From contig JAJTHJ010000205.1 of the NCBI GenBank assembly GCA_021298875.1, forward strand, positions 1 to 13,072: a stretch of DNA of 13,072 nt, read 5' to 3'. Within the stretch, counting starts at the first letter, position 1, and every line of letters begins with the position of its first letter. Source of the stretch: Burkholderiales bacterium. GTDB lineage: Bacteria; Pseudomonadota; Gammaproteobacteria; Burkholderiales; Burkholderiaceae_F. A program made the position numbers and the translations under genes. Below are positions 1 to 5,084 of this stretch, piece after piece. Below the pieces are notes generated by a model, which was not told the origin of the DNA, ran no database searches, and saw only the letters and a list, made by a program, of their open reading frames with translations.

Positions 1-333
1 GAAGGTGTCGTACTCGCTCTCCGCGCGGCGCGGGAAGCCCGAGAGGCCGCCGAACTGCCGCAATGTGGCCATCTGCTCGCGGCGGCCAGTCAGGATCTTG
101 TGCGGGTAGCTCTGGTGGCCGACGTCCCAGATCAGCCGGTCGTGCGGCGTGTCGAACACCGTGTGCAGTGCGATGGCGAGTTCCACAGTGCCGAGGTTGG
201 ACGACAGATGCCCGCCGGTGCGCGAGACGGACTCGAGTACAAACTGGCGCAGCTCGTCGGCGAGCTGCTTGAGTTGATCGCGCGTGAGGACGCGCAGGTC
301 GGCGGGGGAGGCGATAGTGGAGAGGAGCGACAT
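1..333 (-). CDS. dxs: 1-deoxy-D-xylulose-5-phosphate synthase, N-terminal part (cut by window edge)
   Basis: Dxs condenses pyruvate with glyceraldehyde-3-phosphate, using thiamine diphosphate, to make DXP, the first step of the MEP isoprenoid pathway in the cytosol. Only the first 111 codons are here; the usual protein is about 620 residues, so most of it lies left of position 1. The start is ATG at 333. Recognisable family blocks are SVSRTGGHLSSNLGTVELA (about residues 36-54), which carries the conserved active-site His, then LIWDVGHQSYPHKILTGRR (about 67-85), which carries the second conserved His, then a GGLSGFPRR segment. It lies downstream of ispA on the same strand, separated by 197 bases that contain a hairpin repeat. 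I see no Shine-Dalgarno sequence before this ATG: the bases just upstream are a run of C. Identification is secure; the exact start is likely but not proven. Confidence 0.96.
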   Translation of the reverse strand, partial: MSLLSTIASPADLRVLTRDQLKQLADELRQFVLESVSRTGGHLSSNLGTVELAIALHTVFDTPHDRLIWDVGHQSYPHKILTGRREQMATLRQFGGLSGFPRRAESEYDTF

Positions 334-400
334 CGGGGGGTTAGGCGAAATGTACGGCGGTGGCGCGTGGCGGTACGCTTGGCCTCGACCGCGGCGTTCC

Positions 401-490
401 TCCCTCACCCCAACCCCTCTCCCGGGGGGAGAGGGGCTTTTAACCCTCTCCCACCGGGAGAGGGTGGCGCCGAAGGCGCCGGGTGAGGGA
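401..490. repeat. 90-bp cloverleaf-like intergenic inverted repeat (three hairpins closed by an outer stem)
   Basis: The outer arms TCCCTCACCC (401-410) and GGGTGAGGGA (481-490) are perfectly complementary. Between them sit three perfect hairpins in a row: stem 414-423/427-436 (10 bp, 3-nt loop), stem 444-452/456-464 (9 bp, 3-nt loop) and stem 466-471/475-480 (GGCGCC, GAA loop). Nearly every base is paired, giving a four-way-junction fold as RNA or as extruded DNA. From memory, the CCCTCACCCC..CCCTCTCCC type is a common dispersed intergenic repeat in GC-rich Proteobacteria; copy number here cannot be checked. It lies in the ispA-dxs gap, so it would be transcribed within that operon and could affect mRNA stability or dampen dxs expression (inference). 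It has no U-tract, so it is not a classical terminator. Confidence 0.85.
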
Positions 491-530
491 AGACCGCAGC
501 CATGAGATCGAGGCTTCCGCAACGGCAGCG

Positions 531-1430
531 TCAATGATCCCGCAACACAATGAGATCGGCCAATTCTCGCAAACGCCGGCCGCCCGCGCCCAGAGGGGCG
601 AGCGCAGCGAGCGCCTCGTTGTGCAGCGCCTGCGCGCGGGCGCGGGCCGCGTCCATGCCGAGCAGCGACACATAGGTCGACTTGTTCTGCGCCGCGTCCT
701 TGCCAGCGGTCTTGCCCAGTTGCGCGGAACTGGACTGCACGTCGAGGATGTCGTCAACGATCTGGAAGGCCAAGCCCACAGCCCGCGCATAGTGGTCGAG
801 CGCGGCGAGCAGCGCCGCCGGCGCCTGCGCGGCGAGCGCGCCCATCCGCACCGCGGCGGCCAGTAGCGCGCCGGTCTTCATCCGGTGCATGGTTTCGAGT
901 TCGGGCAGCGCCAACTCGCCACCGACGGCCGCCAAGTCCAGCGCCTGCCCGCCGCACATACCGGCACTGCCGATGGCCACCGCCAGTTCACTGCACAGCG
1001 CGGCGCGCACAGCATCCGGCAGTGGCGCCTCGGTCAGCGCGCGGAAGGACTCGGCCTGCAGCGCGTCGCCGGCCAGCATCGCCGTAGCTTCGTCGAAGGC
1101 CACGTGCACGGTCGGCTTGCCCCGCCGCAGCACGTCGTCGTCCATGCAGGGCAGATCGTCGTGAATCAGCGAGTAGGCGTGGATGAACTCCACCGCCAGC
1201 GCCACGGGCATCGCCGCCGCGCCGTCCGCGCCGGCGGCCTCCGCCGCGGCAAACGCCAGCAACGGGCGCACTCGCTTGCCGCCGTCCAGCACGGCGTAGC
1301 GCATCGCGGCGTGCAGCCGCTGGGGTTGAGTTTCGGCAGAGGGCAACTGTGCTGCAGCCGCGGCTTCAAACGCCGCGAGCCGCGCCCGCATCCAATCCGC
1401 AAACGCGTGCTGCGCGGCGGCGCCGCTCAC
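531..1430 (-). CDS. ispA: (2E,6E)-farnesyl diphosphate synthase (geranyltranstransferase)
   Basis: IspA adds isopentenyl diphosphate to DMAPP and then to geranyl diphosphate to make farnesyl diphosphate, the precursor of quinone side chains and undecaprenyl carriers. The protein has 299 residues, the usual length. Both prenyltransferase Asp-rich motifs are intact: DDLPCMDDD at residues 91-99 (a four-spaced first motif with downstream RRGKPT) and DDILD at 226-230. GGKRVRPLL at 50-58 contributes the diphosphate-binding Lys/Arg, and KSTYVSLLG at 250-258 is a typical late block. The start is GTG at 1430, and it shares GTGA with the xseB stop, which implies translational coupling. An Ala-rich N-terminus is normal for GC-rich relatives. 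It sits between xseB and dxs in the conserved operon. Confidence 0.97.
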   Translation of the reverse strand: MSGAAAQHAFADWMRARLAAFEAAAAAQLPSAETQPQRLHAAMRYAVLDGGKRVRPLLAFAAAEAAGADGAAAMPVALAVEFIHAYSLIHDDLPCMDDDVLRRGKPTVHVAFDEATAMLAGDALQAESFRALTEAPLPDAVRAALCSELAVAIGSAGMCGGQALDLAAVGGELALPELETMHRMKTGALLAAAVRMGALAAQAPAALLAALDHYARAVGLAFQIVDDILDVQSSSAQLGKTAGKDAAQNKSTYVSLLGMDAARARAQALHNEALAALAPLGAGGRRLRELADLIVLRDH

Positions 1431-1684
1431 TGGCCGGCTCCGCGCAGTTCCGTCGGGTCGAGCGGCTTCAAGGTGTCGCCGTCGAGCTTGCGGATCTCCA
1501 GTTCCGCCGCCGCCAGCTTGCCCTGGCAGTACTTGGCCAGTTCGGCGCCCCGCTTGTAGGCGGCGATCGACTCCTCCAGCGGCAACTCACCGGCTTCCAT
1601 CTTGCGCACCAGCGCTTCGAGCTCGTCCAGCGCCTGCTCAAAAGTCAGGTCGGCAACCGGCTTGGGCGTGGAAGACTTGGCCAT
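1427..1684 (-). CDS. xseB: Exodeoxyribonuclease VII small subunit
   Basis: XseB is the small subunit of ExoVII, which degrades single-stranded DNA processively from both ends. Several copies bind each XseA catalytic subunit. The 85-residue protein has the family core: LTFEQALDELEALVRKMEAG (about 13-32), GELPLEESIAAYKRGAEL (about 32-49), then a charged helix ending KLAAAELEIRKLDGD. Length and motif match the family. It is the first gene of xseB-ispA-dxs in this window and overlaps ispA by 4 bases. xseA is not in the window. Its start, ATG at 1684, lies 44 bases from the divergent permease gene. No Shine-Dalgarno is visible, and a TACAAT hexamer sits only 7 bases upstream of the ATG. Confidence 0.97.
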   Translation of the reverse strand: MAKSSTPKPVADLTFEQALDELEALVRKMEAGELPLEESIAAYKRGAELAKYCQGKLAAAELEIRKLDGDTLKPLDPTELRGAGQ

Positions 1685-1691
1685 GCGGACG

Positions 1692-1720
1692 ATTGTAGGT
1701 GAGGCCGCCTTCGATACACT
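1692..1720. promoter_or_regulatory. Possible back-to-back promoters between xseB and the EamA permease gene
   Basis: The 44-base divergent gap must hold the start signals of both genes. On the minus strand TACAAT (1697-1692) resembles a sigma70 -10 box and ends 7 bases before the xseB ATG. On the plus strand TACACT (1715-1720) is a weaker -10-like hexamer ending 8 bases before the permease ATG. Each would leave almost no 5' leader, which agrees with the lack of a Shine-Dalgarno for either gene. No good -35 boxes are seen. This is inference from short motifs. Confidence 0.3.
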
Positions 1721-1728
1721 GCCGCGCC

Positions 1729-2625
1729 ATGCAATCGTTGTGGATGCTCGTCGCCGCGCTGCTCTTCGCCATCATGGGCGCCTGCGTCAAGCTGGCCGCC
1801 GCGCGCTACAGCGTGCTGGAGATCGTGTTCTACCGCTCGCTGATCGGCTGCATCGGCATCGCCGCCTTCGTCCGGCTGCGGGGCGAATCGCTCGCCACCC
1901 GCGTGCCCTGGATGCATCTGCGGCGTGGCGCGGTCGGCACTGTGGCGCTGTCGCTGTGGTTTTTTTCGACGACCGTGTTGCCGCTGGGCACGGCGATGAC
2001 GCTCAACTACTCATCCTCGCTGTTTCTCGCCGCCTTCCTCGTCGGCGCGGCGCTGGTGGCGCGGCGGCCGGTCAACTGGCCGCTGGCGGCCACCGTGCTG
2101 CTGGGTTTCGTCGGCGTGGTGCTGGCGCTGCGGCCGAGCTTTGCGCAGGAGCAGGCGCTGGGCGGTCTGGCCGGGCTGGCCTCGGGCGTGCTGTCGGCCT
2201 TCGCTTACTGGCACGTGCGCGAACTCGGCCGGCTGGGCGAGCCGGAGTGGCGCACGGTGTTCTACTTCGCCTTAAGCGGCGTGATCATCGGCCTGCTCGG
2301 CACAGTGGTCACGGGCTTTGCCGCGCACGATGCGGTCGGTGTCGTGCTGCTCCTCACCGTCGGCCTCACGGCCACGCTCGCGCAACTGGCGATGACCCGC
2401 GCCTACGGCTACGGCCGCGCGCTGCTCACGGCGAGCTTGCAGTATTCGGCGATCGTCTTTGCGTCGATCCTCGGTGCGCTGGTGTTCGGCGACCGGCTGC
2501 CGCTGTCGGGCTGGATTGGCATTGCGCTGATCGTCGGCAGCGGCGTGCTCGCCACCGTCTTGTCGGCGCGCGCCAAGGCGGCGGCGCAGGCGCCTCAATC
2601 CCTTCAAACCGCGGCGGAACAATGA
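1729..2625 (+). CDS. DMT superfamily (EamA/RhaT-type) inner-membrane transporter
   Basis: This 298-residue protein looks like a drug/metabolite transporter with two EamA repeats. Ten hydrophobic segments can be placed at about residues 3-20, 31-49, 66-84, 91-110, 118-135, 143-161, 177-196, 203-221, 231-253 and 260-279, which is the standard DMT layout. The YRSLIG block after helix 2 and the RRP..W segment at about 112-117 are typical family loops. The substrate cannot be told from sequence; relatives export amino acids, metabolites or drugs. I chose ATG at 1729 because it places the first helix at the N-terminus; an in-frame GTG at 1699 would add ten residues that look non-native. The 3' end overlaps the sulfurtransferase start by ATGA, so the two are probably translated together. 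A sulfur-compound substrate is only a guess from that neighbour. Confidence 0.9.
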   Translation: MQSLWMLVAALLFAIMGACVKLAAARYSVLEIVFYRSLIGCIGIAAFVRLRGESLATRVPWMHLRRGAVGTVALSLWFFSTTVLPLGTAMTLNYSSSLFLAAFLVGAALVARRPVNWPLAATVLLGFVGVVLALRPSFAQEQALGGLAGLASGVLSAFAYWHVRELGRLGEPEWRTVFYFALSGVIIGLLGTVVTGFAAHDAVGVVLLLTVGLTATLAQLAMTRAYGYGRALLTASLQYSAIVFASILGALVFGDRLPLSGWIGIALIVGSGVLATVLSARAKAAAQAPQSLQTAAEQ

Positions 2626-3473
2626 GCCATACCACCCTCGTCACCGTGGCCGACTTGCGGGCCCATCTGTTCGATCACGACTGGGTCGTCGTCGATTGCC
2701 GGCACGACCTGATGAACTTCGCTGCCGGCTGGGAGGCGTTTGGCGCGGGGCACATTCCCGGCGCCACCTTCGCGCACGTGGAAGAAGACCTGTCCGGCGC
2801 CAAGACGGGCACCAACGGCCGCCACCCGCTGCCGAAGCGCGATGCGCTGGAAGCGATCTTCCGCGAGTGGGGCGTGCGCAACGGTTCGCAGATCGTTGCC
2901 TACGACGCGCAGGGCGGTCAGTTCGCCGCGCGGCTGTGGTGGCTGGCGCGCTGGCTGGGGCACGAGCGCGTGGCCGTGCTCGACGGTGGCTGGCCGGCGT
3001 GGCTGGCGGCGACCCAGTGGTCGAGCGTGGAGGAGCCGGATCGGCCGATCGGCGACTTTGTTGCAGGCGACTCGCTGGTGGCGGTGGCCGACGCCGCTCA
3101 GGTGCTGGCGAGCCTCGGTCGCGCGGAGGCGCCATTGCTCGATGCCCGCGCCGCCGAGCGCTACCGCGGCGAGCAGGAGCCGATCGATCCGGTCGCCGGC
3201 CACATCCCCGGCGCGGCCAACCGCTTCTGGCAGAGCAATCTCGCCGACGGTAAGTTCAAACCGGTCGGGCAACTGCACGCCGAGTTCGAGACGCTGCTTG
3301 CCGGTCGCGCCCCCGCGCAACTGACGCACTACTGCGGCTCGGGCGTGAGCGCCGCGCACAACGCGCTGGCGATGGAGATTGCCGGGCTGCCGGGGTCGAA
3401 GCTCTATGCCGGCTCGTGGAGCGAGTGGATCGTTGACAAGGGCCGACCGGTCGCGCTCGGCGCAAACCCGTAG
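2622..3473 (+). CDS. sseA: Sulfurtransferase with two rhodanese domains (3-mercaptopyruvate sulfurtransferase, SseA-like)
   Basis: This enzyme moves sulfane sulfur from a donor to an acceptor such as thiol, cyanide or a protein. The 283-residue protein has two rhodanese domains, about 5-130 and 155-280. The first ends in the non-catalytic loop AYDAQGG, with Asp95 where an active domain has Cys. The second has the active loop CGSGVS, with Cys238. Loops of the CG[ST]GV[ST] type mark 3-mercaptopyruvate sulfurtransferases, whereas thiosulfate-specific rhodaneses usually have CRKGV, so mercaptopyruvate is the likely donor. The conserved GHIPGA motif occurs in both halves (43-48 and 193-198). ATG at 2622 overlaps the permease stop (ATGA). 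The TAG stop at 3471-3473 is part of the GTAG foot of a REP element, so the extreme C-terminus may have been altered by that insertion. Confidence 0.94.
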   Translation: MSHTTLVTVADLRAHLFDHDWVVVDCRHDLMNFAAGWEAFGAGHIPGATFAHVEEDLSGAKTGTNGRHPLPKRDALEAIFREWGVRNGSQIVAYDAQGGQFAARLWWLARWLGHERVAVLDGGWPAWLAATQWSSVEEPDRPIGDFVAGDSLVAVADAAQVLASLGRAEAPLLDARAAERYRGEQEPIDPVAGHIPGAANRFWQSNLADGKFKPVGQLHAEFETLLAGRAPAQLTHYCGSGVSAAHNALAMEIAGLPGSKLYAGSWSEWIVDKGRPVALGANP

Positions 3474-3500
3474 CGCGGATGAAGCAAAGCGGAATCCGGG
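3470..3500 (+). repeat. REP element 1 (left flank of the RAYT gene)
   Basis: The element begins with GTAG, then GCGCGGAT, and ends with ATCCGGG, forming a short imperfect hairpin with one mismatch compared with the other copies (GCGCGGAT where they have GCCCGGAT). A GTAG tetranucleotide at the foot of a hairpin is the feature that RAYT transposases are known to recognise. It lies in direct orientation 4 bases upstream of the transposase ATG and overlaps the stop codon of the sulfurtransferase. Confidence 0.85.
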
Positions 3501-3504
3501 AACG

Positions 3505-4050
3505 ATGGTTCACTACCGTCGCAGCATCCAACCCGGAGGCACGTTCTTCTTCACGGTTGCTCTGCTCGATCGCAATGCCGACCTGCTGACACGCAGGATC
3601 GACGCTCTGCGGCGAGCCTTCGCCACTGCACGCTCCGATCGCCCCTTCGAGATCGTCGCCGCGGTCGTGCTGCCCGAGCATCTGCACACGGTGTGGTAAC
3701 TGCCCGTGCGCGACGGCGACTATGCGGCGCGCTGGCGGTCGATCAAGTCGCGCTTCGTCCGGGCGTTGGCTACGACCAAGGGCGAAGTCGAGTTCAATCG
3801 GCGTGGCGAAGCCGATGTGTGGCAGCGACGTTACTGGGAGCACGCGATTCGCGACGACTCCGACCTGCACCGGCACGTGGACTACATCCACTTCAACCCA
3901 GTGAAGCACGGCCTCACGCAGCGCGTGCGCGACTGGCCCTACTCATCGTTTCACCGGTACGTGCGGCGCGGGCTGCTGCCGATCGACTGGGCTGGGGAGG
4001 TGGAAGCAGCAACTCCGGCACTGTTCGGCGAACCGCGTGAAGATCGGTAG
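3505..4050 (+). pseudogene. REP-associated tyrosine transposase (RAYT, Y1_Tnp family), interrupted by an in-frame stop
   Basis: RAYTs are single-copy, domesticated relatives of IS200/IS605 transposases that nick and join REP DNA. The frame runs from ATG 3505 to TAG 4050 (181 codons before the stop, a normal RAYT length) but codon 65, TAA at 3697-3699, splits it. Before the stop: YRRSIQPGGTFFFTV (residues 4-18) and the HUH metal motif in LPEHLHTVW (His59, His61). After it, in the same frame: RWRSIKSRF, WQRRYWEHAIRD (106-117), YIHFNPVKHG (127-136) with the presumed catalytic Tyr127, and WPYSSFHRYV. No frameshift is needed to join the halves. The stop separates the metal site from the nucleophile, so neither half could work alone. 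One base change from GAA, CAA or AAA explains it; a sequencing error or readthrough is possible. Inverted REPs flank it. Confidence 0.88.
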
Positions 4051-4054
4051 ACCG

Positions 4055-4086
4055 CCCCGGATTCCGCTTCGCTTCATCCGGGCTAC
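4055..4086 (-). repeat. REP element 2 (right flank of the RAYT gene, inverted)
   Basis: Read on the minus strand this is GTAGCCCGGAT, a GAAGCGAAGCGGA loop region, then ATCCGGGG: a perfect 7-bp stem (CCCGGAT/ATCCGGG) with the GTAG foot. It starts 4 bases after the RAYT stop codon and is inverted relative to REP 1, so the two form a pair of inverted arms around the transposase gene, the usual arrangement of a REP-RAYT unit. Confidence 0.88.
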
Positions 4087-4100
4087 GAATCCCCTGGACC

Positions 4101-4120
4101 GGATGAAGAAGCGAAGCGAC
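4101..4120 (+). repeat. Decayed REP fragment
   Basis: The 20 bases beginning GGATGAAGAAGC match the central part of REP 3 (4151 onward, shifted by one base) at 18 of 20 positions. The GTAG foot and the closing ATCCGGG arm are missing or unrecognisable. I read it as a degenerate REP copy between two better preserved ones. Confidence 0.6.
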
Positions 4121-4142
4121 AGAGGGCGAGGATACGAATTCT

Positions 4143-4180
4143 GTAGCCCGGATGGAGCAGCGAAGCGACGGAATCCGGGG
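4143..4180 (+). repeat. REP element 3 (downstream of the ZIP gene)
   Basis: GTAGCCCGGAT opens the element and ATCCGGGG closes it, with a longer loop than REP 2 (GGAGCAGCGAAGCGACGGA region). The 7-bp stem and the GTAG foot are intact. It lies 18 bases beyond the stop codon of the minus-strand ZIP gene, so its transcript would end in this hairpin, a position where REPs are known to protect mRNA 3' ends. Confidence 0.85.
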
Positions 4181-4198
4181 CCGGTGCGACTGCCGGGC

Positions 4199-4978
4199 TC
4201 AATGCCCGTGCAAAAACTCGGTCATCGCCACCGCCAGCGCCACGCCGAGCAGCACCAACCCCACCTCCGGCAGCGTGCGCCGCAGTGAGGTGCGGCGCAT
4301 CATCTCCGGCAACAAATCCGACAGCGCGATGTAGATGAAGCTCGCCGCCGCCAGCGCCAGCGCATAGGGCAGCGCGCCTTGCACGTGGTCGAGCAGGAAG
4401 TAGCCGACCACCCCGCCCAGCACTGCGCTGGCGCCCGACAACAGGTTGAAGGCAAACGCCCGCCGCTTGCTGTAGCCGGCGTTGAGCAGGATCATGAAGT
4501 CGCCGACCTCGTGCGGGATCTCGTGCGCGATCACCGCGAGCGTGGCGGCGATGCCCAGGTGCACGTCGGTCAGGAAGGCGGCGGCGATCACCACGCCGTC
4601 GGCAAAGTTGTGGAAGGCGTCGCCGACCAGGATCGGCAGGCCGCCGCGGCGCGCCTCGTGTGCGTCGTGGCCGTGGTGATGATGGTGCGCGTCGCCTTCG
4701 TGGTGGTGGGTGTGGTGGATCAGCGAGGCCTTCTCCAGGATAAAGAAGCCGAGAATGCCCGCCAGCAACGTCCAGCCAATGGCCGTGGCATCGGCGTCGC
4801 TGTGAAACGACTCCGGCAGCAAATGACCGAAGGCCACCGCCAGCAGCAGGCCGGCGGCGATGCAGACCATCTTGTCCACCATGCCCGACAACCAACGAAA
4901 GCTCAGCGCCGCGGCGAGCGAAATTCCGACCACGGTGGCCAGCAGGTTGGCGAGGACGATGTAGCCGAGGGTTTGCAT
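4199..4978 (-). CDS. ZIP family divalent metal (probably zinc) permease
   Basis: ZIP proteins bring zinc, iron or manganese into the cytoplasm. The 259-residue protein has about eight hydrophobic helices. The two metal-site helices are clear: HNFADG (123-128) in helix 4 and HEIPHE (152-157) in helix 5, which hold the binuclear metal centre. Between helices 3 and 4 lies a cytoplasmic loop very rich in His (residues 88-107, with clusters HHTHHH and HHHHHGH), a typical metal-sensing or buffering loop. I chose ATG 4978, which places the first helix at the N-terminus; the open frame continues upstream through a terminator-like hairpin, which would be odd as coding sequence. Selectivity cannot be set from sequence, though His-rich loops favour zinc. 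It may be transcribed from its own promoter downstream of the hydrolase gene. Confidence 0.93.
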   Translation of the reverse strand: MQTLGYIVLANLLATVVGISLAAALSFRWLSGMVDKMVCIAAGLLLAVAFGHLLPESFHSDADATAIGWTLLAGILGFFILEKASLIHHTHHHEGDAHHHHHGHDAHEARRGGLPILVGDAFHNFADGVVIAAAFLTDVHLGIAATLAVIAHEIPHEVGDFMILLNAGYSKRRAFAFNLLSGASAVLGGVVGYFLLDHVQGALPYALALAAASFIYIALSDLLPEMMRRTSLRRTLPEVGLVLLGVALAVAMTEFLHGH

Positions 4979-4992
4979 GGGTGGCACCACGG

Positions 4993-5025
4993 AAAAGAAA
5001 AGGGGGCGCGGTCGCCCGCACCCCC
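4993..5025 (-). terminator. Strong rho-independent terminator-like hairpin just upstream of the ZIP gene
   Basis: On the minus strand GGGGGTGCGG (5025-5016) pairs with CCGCGCCCCC (5011-5002), with one T-G wobble, around a GCGA loop of the stable GNRA type. TTTTCTTTT follows (5001-4993). This is a textbook intrinsic terminator for minus-strand transcription, and it lacks a U-tract in the other direction. It could end the hydrolase transcript, or act as an attenuator in the ZIP leader, since it ends only 14 bases before the ZIP ATG. Confidence 0.8.
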
Positions 5026-5029
5026 AGCC

Positions 5030-5059
5030 ATTCATGCAATAGTCTAGCGAGGCTGTCAA
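5030..5059 (-). promoter_or_regulatory. Possible sigma70 promoter for the ZIP gene
   Basis: A perfect -35 box TTGACA lies at 5059-5054 on the minus strand. At 17-18 bases spacing only weak -10 candidates occur (CATGAA or ATGAAT, 5036-5030). Transcription from here would begin at about the first base of the terminator-like hairpin. The -35 match is seen directly; promoter activity is inferred. Confidence 0.35.
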
Positions 5060-5084
5060 GCCCCGCAGCGGCGGCCGAAGTCCA

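Noticed and set aside
1602..2621. Long plus-strand open frame upstream of and in frame with the sulfurtransferase
   Set aside because: It is Arg/Ala-rich noise overlapping the permease gene in another frame; the conserved protein begins at ATG 2622.
3706..4050. A separate small gene starting at GTG 3706
   Set aside because: It is the C-terminal half of the RAYT in the same frame and lacks the HUH motif, so a remnant is the better reading.
4678..4715. Low-complexity repeat-like stretch in the ZIP gene
   Set aside because: It is simply the codons of the His-rich loop (CAC/CAT runs), not a DNA repeat element.
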